Made by a program: the position numbers and the translations under genes | Shown: piece after piece, positions 8,669 to 16,865 of the stretch | How the letters are laid out: each line of letters begins with the position of its first letter | Position numbering within the stretch: the first letter of the stretch is position 1 | Notes under the pieces: model-generated | What the model was told of the DNA's origin: nothing | Seen by the model: only the letters and a program-made list of their open reading frames with translations | Database searches by the model: none | Assembly: GCA_013821315.1 (NCBI GenBank) | Contig: JACDHA010000001.1 | Coordinates: 1 to 64,000 of the forward strand | Source: Candidatus Dependentiae bacterium | Lineage (GTDB): Bacteria; Babelota; Babeliae; Babelales; Babelaceae | Reading direction: 5' to 3' | DNA: 64,000 nt

Positions 8669-9247
8669 ATGCTCAAAAAATTAATCAAAATAGCATTAGC
8701 AAGTTTGTTTAGTGCTGGATTACTTGTTTTTTTTACAGCTCCCAAAGTACGCGCACCTGTTCATCCTAAATGGGTGCTTAATCTTGAAACGCTCTTAAAA
8801 GAATCGCGCGTTAAAGCATTTTTAGATGTCATTGCTTATGCTGAAGGGACCCTACACATTAATGGGTATAATACCCTCTATGGTGGCCAGGTATTTTACG
8901 GTTATAGTGATCATCCACGTAAAGTGCTTACGTATATGTCTCGCCGACAATTGCTTAAATCAAGTGCTGCTGGACGCTATCAAATACTGCAACGCACTTG
9001 GGATATGTGGGCTCCTAAATTATGTCTGAAAAACTTTGGTCCTGAAAGTCAGGACAAACTTGCTTTAGCGCTTATTCGTCAGATGGGTGCTCTCTATGAT
9101 GTTGTTGAAGGAAGATTTGAGTTAGCAATCAAAAAAGTTTCTCCTATTTGGGCAAGTCTTCCTGGGGCATCTTATAATCAGCCTATGCTTTCATTAAAAG
9201 ATCTTAAATATTTGTATCATAAGCGCTTACAAGCTTATAAAAAGTAG
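8669..9247 (+). CDS. Exported lambda-endolysin-like muramidase (lytic transglycosylase type)
   Basis: The 192-residue protein matches the phage lambda R endolysin along its length after an added N-terminal signal or anchor (residues 1-29). Shared landmarks are AYAEGT with the catalytic Glu (E59), the YGGQVF/YSDHPRK block (~75-90), SSAAGRYQIL (~100-108) and the C-terminal IWASLPGASYNQP. Lambda R cuts the glycan chains of peptidoglycan as a transglycosylase. Here the signal peptide means export without a holin, so cell-wall remodelling or release, or attack on bacteria in the host, are possible. A GGAG ribosome site precedes the ATG. It is a single gene with no phage genes around it, so it looks domesticated. 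Confidence 0.85.
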   Translation: MLKKLIKIALASLFSAGLLVFFTAPKVRAPVHPKWVLNLETLLKESRVKAFLDVIAYAEGTLHINGYNTLYGGQVFYGYSDHPRKVLTYMSRRQLLKSSAAGRYQILQRTWDMWAPKLCLKNFGPESQDKLALALIRQMGALYDVVEGRFELAIKKVSPIWASLPGASYNQPMLSLKDLKYLYHKRLQAYKK

Positions 9248-9376
9248 TTGCTTATAGCTGTGTATGCTTAAGATACAATTAAACTTTTATTAAAAATATT
9301 GCAATTAGCAATTTATATATAGTAATATAAACTAAAATAGGTCGGTAGAGTTAAATAGCAGGGGTTGGGTATTTAT

Positions 9377-10426
9377 ATGAACTATTACATAAGTTACGGT
9401 ATATTAGCAGCGAGCACTTTTTTTAGTTGTGCTCAAGAGTTGCCTCGTAAAGCGCAAAAATATTTAAAGCATACTTATGAAGAAAAAGTATCTTTTGATG
9501 CACGTGAAAATGTGCTTTCAGATAAAAAGATTACCCGTAAAGGCTTGCTTATTGTCAATCCTCGCGCTACTGCAACGGTATTGATTTGTCATGGTTTTAT
9601 GTGCGATAAGTTTGATATTAATTTTTTGCGCCTTATGTTTAAAGATTATAATTGTATGACTTTTGATTTTCGTGCTCATGGCGAAGACAGTGAAGGGCAA
9701 TGTTGCACTTTTGGTCGTGATGAGGCCTATGATGTTATTGCTGCGGCACAGTTTATTAAAAACCATCCAGTGATTAAAAATAAACCACTTTTTGTCTATG
9801 GTTTTTCTATGGGGGCCGTTGCTTCTATACTTGCGCAAGCTCAAGATCACACATTATTTGCAGGTATGGTACTAGATTGTCCTTTTGATTCAACCGATAA
9901 ATTACTTGAACGCGGTATAAGCCATCTTAAAATTAGTATCTTTGGCTATGAAATGGCTATTCCCGGCTCTTCGTGGCTTAAAAGCTACGCCTATAGTCCT
10001 TACATTCAATCGTTGTTAAAAGCCATACTTAAAACTATTTCTAAAATGGATGCAACCCAAGTTAACACCTGTATTTGTCCTGTCTACCCCGAAGAGGCAG
10101 TTAAATACGTTACAGTGCCTTGTTTTATAATAGGATGCGTTAAAGATGATAAAGCTACAGAAGAAGCGGTAATGAGCGTGTATAATAATTCAGTATCTAG
10201 CTATAAGCGGTTATGGATGACAGAAGGGCGGCGCCATTTTGATTCGGTATTTTATCGTATGGATGATTATTTTCATAAAGTAAATAAGTTTATAAAAAAT
10301 TGTTTACAAAAAAAATTAGCTGGTAAAAAACCAGAAAAAATTACTCACGATCCTGGTACGTTAGCGCCAGATAAAAAACTTGTAGAGTCGGCTGAAGCTG
10401 CCCCTCTTGGTAAATTATTAACCTAA
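9377..10426 (+). CDS. Exported alpha/beta hydrolase (serine hydrolase family)
   Basis: The fold is clear from the oxyanion block LICHGFMCDK (~69-78), DFRAHGED (~97-104) and the nucleophile elbow YGFSMGA (S144). A His in RRHFDS near residue 295 probably completes the triad. The closest general group is the lysophospholipase/BAAT-like alpha/beta hydrolases; the substrate is unknown. I start at the ATG at 9377: the TTG at 9365 lies directly against the GGGG ribosome-site candidate. The first 20 residues are a signal peptide ending near a Cys (FFSCAQ), which is not a good lipobox. The C-terminus is a charged Lys/Pro-rich tail. The next gene begins 11 bp downstream with an AAGGAG site, so the two may be cotranscribed. 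Confidence 0.75.
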   Translation: MNYYISYGILAASTFFSCAQELPRKAQKYLKHTYEEKVSFDARENVLSDKKITRKGLLIVNPRATATVLICHGFMCDKFDINFLRLMFKDYNCMTFDFRAHGEDSEGQCCTFGRDEAYDVIAAAQFIKNHPVIKNKPLFVYGFSMGAVASILAQAQDHTLFAGMVLDCPFDSTDKLLERGISHLKISIFGYEMAIPGSSWLKSYAYSPYIQSLLKAILKTISKMDATQVNTCICPVYPEEAVKYVTVPCFIIGCVKDDKATEEAVMSVYNNSVSSYKRLWMTEGRRHFDSVFYRMDDYFHKVNKFIKNCLQKKLAGKKPEKITHDPGTLAPDKKLVESAEAAPLGKLLT

Positions 10427-10437
10427 AGGAGACTCGT

Positions 10438-10704
10438 ATGAATCTAGAATATAAAGGTAAGTTTATAGCTCTGCTCTTATTACTAAGCATAGCTGTGTCG
10501 GCTCAAGCACGGTATAGGTCACGCGGCGGTAGTTGCTGCAGACCTGCGCGTCGAGCGTGTTATGGTAGTTATTACCCTGCATATGGCGGTTATTACGGCT
10601 ACGGTTATGGCTATGGCTTAGGGGCTTATTGGGAGCCTTATTACCCAAGTCCTTATCCTTACCCTGTGCCCGGGGTAGCTTTTAATTTTAACTTCGGCTA
10701 TTAA
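10438..10704 (+). CDS. Small exported Gly/Tyr-rich protein (88 aa)
   Basis: A signal peptide (hydrophobic core ~10-22, cleavage near AQA) is followed by an Arg/Cys-rich patch with three cysteines (CCRPARRAC) and then a low-complexity tail dominated by Gly, Tyr and Pro (YGYGYGYG, PYPYPVPG). Such compositions occur in structural or surface proteins; I cannot assign a function. The AAGGAG site 6 bp before the ATG and the long hairpin after the stop support a real gene. It resembles in style, but not clearly in sequence, the next small Tyr/Pro-rich gene. Confidence 0.7.
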   Translation: MNLEYKGKFIALLLLLSIAVSAQARYRSRGGSCCRPARRACYGSYYPAYGGYYGYGYGYGLGAYWEPYYPSPYPYPVPGVAFNFNFGY

Positions 10705-10710
10705 GCATTT

Positions 10711-10746
10711 GTCAGGTAGTATTTTTTTGTTCTCCTACTACCTGAC
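10711..10746 (+). terminator. Hairpin after the Gly/Tyr-rich gene
   Basis: An 11-bp perfect inverted repeat (GTCAGGTAGTA with TACTACCTGAC) around a T-rich 14-nt loop. The T-run sits in the loop rather than after the stem, so termination is likely but not classical. Confidence 0.6.
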
Positions 10747-10906
10747 AAGTTTCCTTCTTATTTATCTTCTCTTTTAGAAAATTGCGTACTTTCTCTTTTT
10801 TCAGCATGCTTGCTTAAAAGCTAAAAAATAAACTCTGCTTGACTTTTATTTATATTATAGTAAAATAAAAAGTGTAATATATAATATTAAATGAAAGGAG
10901 GCTGAT
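10747..10906. other. Intergenic stretch with promoter-like AT-rich DNA
   Basis: No reading frame with a ribosome site was found. It ends with a TTGACT box near 10839, AT-rich DNA and an AAAGGAGG ribosome site at 10893-10900 that decides the TTG start of the next gene. Confidence 0.4.
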
Positions 10907-11194
10907 TTGTTTACAGTATCTAACATATTAAAAGCATTCGCTTGTGGTCTAGTGGCATTAAGCTCAGCTGCAAGTGCATATTATCCAGTATATCCTGTGT
11001 ATTATTCACGACCTGTAATACAGCGCGTTATGGTGCCAACGGTTAGACGCTACTATGTACGTCCAACACCGGTATATCCAGTTCTACGCCCTGCTGTTAT
11101 ACGAGCTTATCGCGCTATGCCACGTCCTCGTGTGCGTCATATGTATATTGGTGCAGCATATGCACCACGTTTTTCTTTTGGGTTTTCATTCTAA
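10907..11194 (+). CDS. Small exported Tyr/Pro/Arg-rich protein (95 aa, TTG start)
   Basis: The start is TTG at 10907, chosen because AAAGGAGG lies 6-7 bases upstream and an ATG further up closes after four codons. Residues 1-24 are a signal peptide (LVALSSAASA), followed by a basic, Tyr/Pro/Val-rich chain (YYPVYPVYYSRP, RPRVRHMY, PRFSFGFSF). No domain is recognisable. The high arginine content with regular aromatics suggests a fibrous or surface-binding protein. It is followed by its own terminator. Confidence 0.65.
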   Translation: MFTVSNILKAFACGLVALSSAASAYYPVYPVYYSRPVIQRVMVPTVRRYYVRPTPVYPVLRPAVIRAYRAMPRPRVRHMYIGAAYAPRFSFGFSF

Positions 11195-11203
11195 AACCTA
11201 CTG

Positions 11204-11231
11204 AAAGGCCCCATTTAGATGGGGCCTTTTT
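11204..11231 (+). terminator. Terminator after the Tyr/Pro/Arg-rich gene
   Basis: AAAGGCCCC pairs with GGGGCCTTT around a short loop (ATTTAGAT), with a T-run after the stem. Confidence 0.85.
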
Positions 11232-11347
11232 ATTGTTCTTTTGTTCTCTATTTTATTAGTTTAAAAAAGCTTAAGTGACAAATTTAAAATATTGCCTACT
11301 GTTAGTTATAATATAATAAATAATATTTTTTAATTAAAGGTGCCTCA

Positions 11348-12916
11348 GTGTGTACGTCGTTTAAACGTGTAATTATTCTTATAGTTAGTTTTTTAACGTT
11401 TTCTAATTCATTTTCTTGTTTGCGCGATTTGGCAGCAGATAAATTTCTTGACCTACTTTTATCGCAAACATTTCTGCAGCAAGCTATTACTCTAAAAACT
11501 TTACCTAAAGATATTATTGATATTCTGAGGAAGGATTTAATTGCTAAATATGAGATGCTACTTATCAGAACGCTTTCATTAAAGCCTAAAGAACTTAAAG
11601 GGCATAAATACGGAATAACTTCGGTAGTATTGAGTTCTGATGGCAACTATGCTCTTGCTGGCTCATTTGGGGAGAATATACGTTTATGGAATTTAAAAAC
11701 ATTAGAATCCCAGAAGCTTAAAGGCTATGAATGCGGGGTAAACTCACTAGCCTTTAGTCTTGATGGTAACTATGTTCTTACTGGATCAGATAATAGGACT
11801 GCACGCTTGCTGAATTTAAAAACACTAAAAATTAAGGAACTTAAAGGTCATACACATGACGTAAAATCAGTAGCATTGAGCCCAGATGGTAATTTTGCTC
11901 TTACTGGATCAGAAGATAGAACTGCGCGCTTATGGGATTTAAAAACGTTAGAATCTAAAGAAGTTTGTCGCCACAGAAGTTGGGTAACTTCAGTAGCATT
12001 TAGTTCTGATGGTAACTATATTCTTACTGGATCATTAGATAGTACTGCATGCTTGTTAAATTTAAAAACCTTAGAGTATAAAAGCCTTAAAGGGCATAAA
12101 GATGGTATAAGTTCAGTAGCATTTAGTCCAGGGGGTAATTTTGCTCTTACTGGGTCACAAGATAAAACCGCACGCTTATGGGATTTAAAGACTTTAAAAT
12201 CTAAGGTTCTTAAAGGACATCGAGCTGGTATAAGTTCAGTAGCATTTAGCTCTAATGGTAACTACGCTCTTACTGGATCAGATGATGGTACTGTACTTCT
12301 ATGGTATTTAAAAACATTAGATTTTGATAAAATACATGATCTTGAATATCCTGTAAATTCGGTAGTATTTAGCCCTGATAGCACCTATGCTCTTACCGCG
12401 TCAGAGAATACTCTGCGCTTGTTGAAGATCCCTTCTTTAGAAGAATTTACACTTGAACAGCTAATCTTTATTATAAGACTTACACAATCTACGATTGATT
12501 TAGACTGTTTGAAAGAACAACAGATGCTTGAATCTTTTGCTACAGCTATAGATCCGTTTTCTAAGTTACTAAGTGAAAATTATGCCACTAATCTTTTAGT
12601 AAAAGCATATATAGATATGAAGCGTAACCAGTTATTTAAAGCAGCGGCTTATGATGATGTTGAGACAGTTGCCCAATTGCTTAAAAAAGGTCTTTGTTTA
12701 AATACGTGTGATAAAGCAGGTAATAACTTATGGCACTATGCTTTTAAAGGAACTAATGGTAAAGCAAGTGAAAAAGTTCTTAATCTTTTATTAAGTTTAG
12801 AAAACATGCAATTGCAGTTAAAGAAAGCAAATAAGGCTGGCCAATATCCCTTTGTTGTAGGGCTTATTCATAACAAAGATTTTACTCAACAATTTATAAC
12901 TAACTACTGTAACTAA
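11348..12916 (+). CDS. Exported seven-blade WD40 protein with C-terminal ankyrin-like module
   Basis: The start is GTG at 11348, set by AAAGG 8 bp upstream and by the signal peptide it opens (VIILIVSFLTF). After a ~60-residue linker that includes an LPKDIIDIL motif, seven ~41-residue WD40 repeats run from about residue 76 to 360, each with a form of LKGH...VAFSxDGNYALTGSxDxTARLWxLKTLE. A conserved tail follows (LEQLIFIIRL, then an ankyrin-like pair around AAAYDDVETVAQLLKKG and a terminal KDFTQQFI). WD40 propellers are protein-binding platforms; an exported one is probably a host- or envelope-facing scaffold (inference). A damaged tandem paralogue follows at once and a third copy survives as a scrap near 16.73 kb. 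Confidence 0.85.
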   Translation: MCTSFKRVIILIVSFLTFSNSFSCLRDLAADKFLDLLLSQTFLQQAITLKTLPKDIIDILRKDLIAKYEMLLIRTLSLKPKELKGHKYGITSVVLSSDGNYALAGSFGENIRLWNLKTLESQKLKGYECGVNSLAFSLDGNYVLTGSDNRTARLLNLKTLKIKELKGHTHDVKSVALSPDGNFALTGSEDRTARLWDLKTLESKEVCRHRSWVTSVAFSSDGNYILTGSLDSTACLLNLKTLEYKSLKGHKDGISSVAFSPGGNFALTGSQDKTARLWDLKTLKSKVLKGHRAGISSVAFSSNGNYALTGSDDGTVLLWYLKTLDFDKIHDLEYPVNSVVFSPDSTYALTASENTLRLLKIPSLEEFTLEQLIFIIRLTQSTIDLDCLKEQQMLESFATAIDPFSKLLSENYATNLLVKAYIDMKRNQLFKAAAYDDVETVAQLLKKGLCLNTCDKAGNNLWHYAFKGTNGKASEKVLNLLLSLENMQLQLKKANKAGQYPFVVGLIHNKDFTQQFITNYCN

Positions 12917-12946
12917 AAAAAATATTATTTTATTCAAGGATACCTT

Positions 12947-13171
12947 ATGATTACCTATTCTTTACGATTACTAGTTGTTTTAGCAACTTTTGCTATGACC
13001 TCTAGTACACTTTCTTGTTTGCGTGATTTGGCAGCTACTAAATCTCTTGAAATACTTTTATCACAAACGCTTCAACAGCAAGCTGCTACTTTAAACACTT
13101 TGCCTCTAGATAGTATTGATATTCTTAAAACTGCCTTAATTCTAAAAATAAAGCCTTACTTACACAAATAA
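12947..13171 (+). pseudogene. N-terminal piece of a frameshifted WD40-ankyrin paralogue
   Basis: These 74 codons encode the signal peptide and linker of a second WD40-ankyrin protein (shared CLRDLAA and ILLSQT blocks with the gene upstream, and an LPLDSIDIL motif). The frame closes at 13171, but the next frame continues the same protein without a gap: restoring one missing base near 13150-13160, beside an A5 run, gives exactly the spacing seen in the intact paralogue up to the RPKEL motif. So this and the following reading frame are one gene broken by a one-base deletion, a sequencing error or, less likely, a programmed frameshift. An AAGGA site precedes the ATG. Confidence 0.75.
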
Positions 13172-13212
13172 TCTCATTAAGGCCTAAAGAGCTTAAGGGA
13201 CATAGAAGCTGT

Positions 13213-14643
13213 GTGAACTCAGTAGCCTTTAGTCCTAATGGTAACTATGCTTTAACCGGATCAAATGATACGACCGCACGCTTATGGAATTTACAGACAT
13301 TAGAATGTAAAGAACTTATAGGCCATACAAGTTGGGTAACATCAGTAGCATTTAGTTCTGATGGTAGCTATGCTCTTACTGGATCAGATGATTATACTAT
13401 ACGCTTATGGAATTTAAAGACATTAGAGTATAAAGAACTGAAGGGGAATTGTACTTTATTAATACCAGTAATATTTAGTTCTGATGGTAATTATGCTCTT
13501 GTTGGATTAGATGATTGTACTGCTCACTTATGGGATTTAAAAACATTAAAATCTAAAGAGCTTAAAGGTCATGCAGATGCTGTGAGATCACTAGCATTTA
13601 GCCCTGATGGCAACTATGCTCTTACTGGATCAGCTGATTGTACTGCTCGCTTATGGAATTTAAATACATTAGAGTCTAAAGAGCTTAAAGGCCATACAGA
13701 TGCTGTGAGATCACTAGCATTTAGTTTTGATGGTAACTATGCTCTTACCGGATCTAATGATAAGACTGCGCGCTTATGGGATTTAAACACATTAGAATCT
13801 ACTGAACTTAAAGGTCATAATAATATTATAATTTCAGTAATGTTTAGTCCTGGTGGTCAATATGCTCTTACGGGATCAGGTGATGCTACAGCACGCTTAT
13901 GGAATCTAGAGACATTAGAATCTAAAGTACTTAAAGGCCACAAAAGCTGTATAAGTTCACTAGCATTCAGCCCTGAAGGCAACTATGCTCTTACTGGGTC
14001 ATGGGATAATACTGCGCGCTTATGGAACTTAGATACGCTAGGATTTCAAGAGCTTAAAGGGCACACTGACAGTATAAAATCAGCAGCAATTAGTCCTGAT
14101 GGTAATTATGCTCTCACTGGATCTATTGATACTAATGCACGCTTATGGCATCTACCTTGCTTAGAAAGATTAAGTCTAGAGCAATTACTTTTTGTTATAA
14201 GACTTAACCAATCTACTTTTAATTTAGACGGCTTGGAAGAGCAAAAATTGCTCGAATCTTTTGAGATAGTTATAGGTACATTGCCTAAAATTTCTAATGA
14301 AAATTATTCAACCAATCTTTTAGTAAAAGCATATATAGATATGAAACGTAAACAGCTTTTACAAGCAGCTGCTCATGATGATGTTACTACAGTTGCCCAA
14401 TTACTTAAAAAAGGTTTTTGTTTAAATACGTGTGATAAAGCAGGCAATACCTTATGGCACTATGCTTTTAAAGGATCTAAGTGCAAAGCAAGTGAAAAAG
14501 TTCTTGAGCTTTTAGTGACATTAGAAGGTACTGTTAAAGGCTTTAACAAAGTAAATAAACAAGGTCACACACCCTATGTGCAAGGCCTTATCTATAATAA
14601 AGATTTTACACAGAAGTTTATAAATGATTATTGTACCTGTTAA
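13213..14643 (+). CDS. Eight-blade WD40 plus ankyrin-like body of the frameshifted paralogue
   Basis: The annotated GTG lies inside the first WD40 blade and has no ribosome site; the open frame extends further upstream (through LTQIISLRPKEL), so it is the continuation of the preceding piece. Eight WD40 repeats of about 41 residues (123 bp) follow, several nearly identical (ADAVRSLAFS and TDAVRSLAFS blades 4 and 5), then the same LEQLLFVIRL segment, ankyrin-like HDDVTTVAQLLKKG and terminal DFTQKFIN found in the intact neighbour. One more blade than the neighbour shows recent internal duplication. If translated only from here, the protein would lack its signal peptide and stay in the cytoplasm or not be made. 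Confidence 0.75.
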   Translation: MNSVAFSPNGNYALTGSNDTTARLWNLQTLECKELIGHTSWVTSVAFSSDGSYALTGSDDYTIRLWNLKTLEYKELKGNCTLLIPVIFSSDGNYALVGLDDCTAHLWDLKTLKSKELKGHADAVRSLAFSPDGNYALTGSADCTARLWNLNTLESKELKGHTDAVRSLAFSFDGNYALTGSNDKTARLWDLNTLESTELKGHNNIIISVMFSPGGQYALTGSGDATARLWNLETLESKVLKGHKSCISSLAFSPEGNYALTGSWDNTARLWNLDTLGFQELKGHTDSIKSAAISPDGNYALTGSIDTNARLWHLPCLERLSLEQLLFVIRLNQSTFNLDGLEEQKLLESFEIVIGTLPKISNENYSTNLLVKAYIDMKRKQLLQAAAHDDVTTVAQLLKKGFCLNTCDKAGNTLWHYAFKGSKCKASEKVLELLVTLEGTVKGFNKVNKQGHTPYVQGLIYNKDFTQKFINDYCTC

Positions 14644-14688
14644 ATAAAGATTTGCGTGTATTTTTGGTGCTATAATATCTTCTTTATA

Positions 14689-14733
14689 ACATTAAAAAGA
14701 GCCAAGAAATACATCCTAGCTCTTTTTAATGTT
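14689..14733. terminator. Bidirectional terminator between convergent genes
   Basis: A 15-bp perfect stem (AACATTAAAAAGAGC with GCTCTTTTTAATGTT) separates the WD40 gene from the convergent J-domain-like gene; A- and T-runs on both arms allow use from either side. Confidence 0.8.
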
Positions 14734-14743
14734 AGTATAAATA

Positions 14744-15541
14744 TTAGTCTATATTTTTATTTGCTGATGCGCTTGCTGCAGAAGGAAGACTTAGTTTAAC
14801 AAAATCATCATCACTAAGCTCTTCTTTAAATAAATCAGGGTTCAGTGTACCTTTTTGATTTTTATCTTGATTGTTAATACCTAATCTAAGAGCAAGCTCA
14901 TGTGCGGTATTTATAATTTTAGATACTTGTGTAGCTAAAGTCTTATTCTCCATTTGGTCTGGATGAAATTGAAATAGAAGATCTCTACGACGTTTATCTA
15001 TCTCATCACGGTTTGGTGTAGCGTTAGGAGTAAAGTTTAATATGTAATACGGATAAATAGGGCTACCTGCTTTTGCTGCTTGGACTGCTCTTGGAAATAC
15101 AGTGGAAATCGTTTCCTTATTAGCGGTTTTTGCTCTTAACTCCGTCTCGATTTCAGGAGTAAAAGTCCAGCCGCCCCAACCACTCAACCATCCACCGGCT
15201 AAACTACCAGCATTAATAGAGAGTACTATAGCTTTATTACCACTACGGGAAGCTAGTTGTTTTGCTTCTGAAAGATTTATCTCTTGCTGACCTATTTGGG
15301 TAAACTGTTTAAGTTGACCATAAGGTTGAATAGTAATACGCTCAACGTCATCTATATTACCAACCGCTATTTTTAAAGGGGAATTGCTTTCTAGTCTATA
15401 CGGTTGTGCAGTATTACTATTGTTTTTATATACTTCTACTTGCACAGGAGCACTATATTTATTTAAAAGTTTTAATTGTACCGCTTGTAAAGCTTGAGAT
15501 CCCAGAATTAACATTAGAGTAATGTATACTGTCTTTTTCAT
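14744..15541 (-). CDS. Exported protein with C-terminal J-domain-like segment
   Basis: Residues 1-20 are a signal peptide (cleavage near LQA). Residues ~22-115 form a beta-rich N-terminal domain like that of the PP2C protein at 47.9 kb (opening LKLLNKYSAPVQVEVY, closing EAKQLA...AIVLSI). Residues ~165-220 look like a DnaJ J-domain: basic helix RRRDLLFQ, the HPD motif at 193-195 and helix III VSKIINTAHELAL. J-domains stimulate Hsp70 ATPase; no Hsp70 is known in the periplasm of typical bacteria, so a host Hsp70 is a possible partner (inference). The first J helix is atypical, so the call depends on the HPD helix-turn-helix. An AAGGAG site precedes the ATG. Confidence 0.65.
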   Translation of the reverse strand: MKKTVYITLMLILGSQALQAVQLKLLNKYSAPVQVEVYKNNSNTAQPYRLESNSPLKIAVGNIDDVERITIQPYGQLKQFTQIGQQEINLSEAKQLASRSGNKAIVLSINAGSLAGGWLSGWGGWTFTPEIETELRAKTANKETISTVFPRAVQAAKAGSPIYPYYILNFTPNATPNRDEIDKRRRDLLFQFHPDQMENKTLATQVSKIINTAHELALRLGINNQDKNQKGTLNPDLFKEELSDDDFVKLSLPSAASASANKNID

Positions 15542-15630
15542 AAAAACTCCTTTTTTAGAAAATTAAATTAATATTTTATATTACAATATAATAATAACTT
15601 ATTTTTTCATAATAAATCAATAGTAGTATA

Positions 15631-16641
15631 TTACTTATGCAAACATAATCTTGAGTAGACAATAGAAAGCAAAGGGTAGGTGAGCTTATTTACGCTATTA
15701 TTTAAAGCAATAAGATCTTCAGGCAAAAGTGGTGTATCCTTAGTGTCAATTGAGCCTTTATAGGTGTAGCCTATCTTGTAAAGTAACTCAGCAAGCTCAT
15801 CAGTATGTACTGATCCGGTTATAACAACAATTTTATCATAACTTTGGGCACTAAGTACTTGATGAAATAGCATTATATTAAATAGACAAGAGCCTAAATC
15901 CATCAAATGCTGTCTACAAAAATAGTAGGCTAGTCTTTCACTAACTTCATTATATTCTTCTTGGAGTTTCATAACTGCATCTAAAATAGACTCGTCCTTA
16001 GACACATTATAGCGAATCAGAAATTTTTTTAAGTTCTGAAAAACTTCAACTACTTCTATAAGTTTTTCATCAAATAAAGCTTGTATTTTAGGGGGATATA
16101 GTTGTTTTATAGCTGTAATCTTTTGATGCCATTTAAAATATTCTTGTTGAACATGATCAAAGGTTAACGATATAAAAGGGTATTTTTTACCCTGAAACTC
16201 ATAAAAAAAATCTGTATCTTTGTCGGGAATAGAGCAGCCAGGAAGCATTATGTCCATAGCGCCACTGATGTGTTTGCGTATTTCACTATCTGCCCAAGAG
16301 ACGTGATTAAAAGAAGTCGTGTGTAAAAAGTTTGAAACTGAAAGTAGTAAGGATCTGTTATTTGTAGGGTTATTCACTTTAAAATGGTGTGGAACTTCAA
16401 TAAAAACTTTGCACTTAGTGCCTTGTTGCTCAAAACAATTTAAAGCTTGCCTAATAATAGTATATTGTGGCAATACTATTTCACTATTTTCTTTATGATA
16501 ATCGCCTAATAAGTATATTTCTTGTTTCTCATTTTTAAATAAAGAAAGCTTTGTTAAAACAGCAGGTAGTCTTGTAGGGGAAAAACAAATGAAAGTAATC
16601 AATAGATACTTTATATAACTAAAATAAGGAGTTTTTGACAT
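15631..16641 (-). CDS. Exported GxxH-type protein (EreA/ChaN/TraB-Tiki superfamily-like)
   Basis: A 336-residue protein with a signal peptide (hydrophobic ~10-27). Near the N-terminus is EIYLLGDYHKEN (GxxH) and near the C-terminus KIVVITGSVHTDELAELLYKIGY (GxxH), with an IEVPH block between. Two GxxH motifs at the ends of the domain are the mark of the EreA/ChaN/TraB-GumN/Tiki superfamily, which includes metal-dependent hydrolases and haem-binding proteins; the family placement is my inference from these motifs. A clear paralogue sits at 46.8-47.8 kb. The gene has no close partner; downstream lies a convergent terminator and the J-domain-like gene. Confidence 0.55.
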   Translation of the reverse strand: MSKTPYFSYIKYLLITFICFSPTRLPAVLTKLSLFKNEKQEIYLLGDYHKENSEIVLPQYTIIRQALNCFEQQGTKCKVFIEVPHHFKVNNPTNNRSLLLSVSNFLHTTSFNHVSWADSEIRKHISGAMDIMLPGCSIPDKDTDFFYEFQGKKYPFISLTFDHVQQEYFKWHQKITAIKQLYPPKIQALFDEKLIEVVEVFQNLKKFLIRYNVSKDESILDAVMKLQEEYNEVSERLAYYFCRQHLMDLGSCLFNIMLFHQVLSAQSYDKIVVITGSVHTDELAELLYKIGYTYKGSIDTKDTPLLPEDLIALNNSVNKLTYPLLSIVYSRLCLHK

Positions 16642-16725
16642 TGTACTAGTATTTCTATGTTTACGCTGTTTTTATCTTAATCATAGCTAGTTTACAATGC
16701 TCTGTACACAGGTATACTAGCTTTA

Positions 16726-16812
16726 AAGGTTTTTAAAGAAGTAAATAAAGCAGGTATACCACCTTATGTACAAGGTCTTATCTATAATAAAAATTTCACC
16801 CAGAAGTTTAAT
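16726..16812 (+). pseudogene. Scrap of a third WD40-ankyrin paralogue (C-terminus only)
   Basis: Reading from 16726 gives KVFKEVNKAGIPPYVQGLIYN followed by KNFTQKF, which matches the extreme C-terminus of the two WD40-ankyrin proteins upstream (EVNK/KVNK, PYVQGLIYNKDFTQKF). It has no start, no upstream domains and loses the frame after the Phe, so it is the remnant of a deleted copy. The rest of the 16642-16865 gap holds nothing else I can name. Confidence 0.8.
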
Positions 16813-16865
16813 AACTGGAGCTTTTATCTTTAACTGAAGAATAGTTTTGTCTGTAGAATTTTAGG

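Noticed and set aside
11570-14150. CRISPR-like array of spaced repeats in the WD40 genes
   Set aside because: The roughly 123-bp periodicity is coding WD40 blades with synonymous variation, not short identical repeats with unique spacers.
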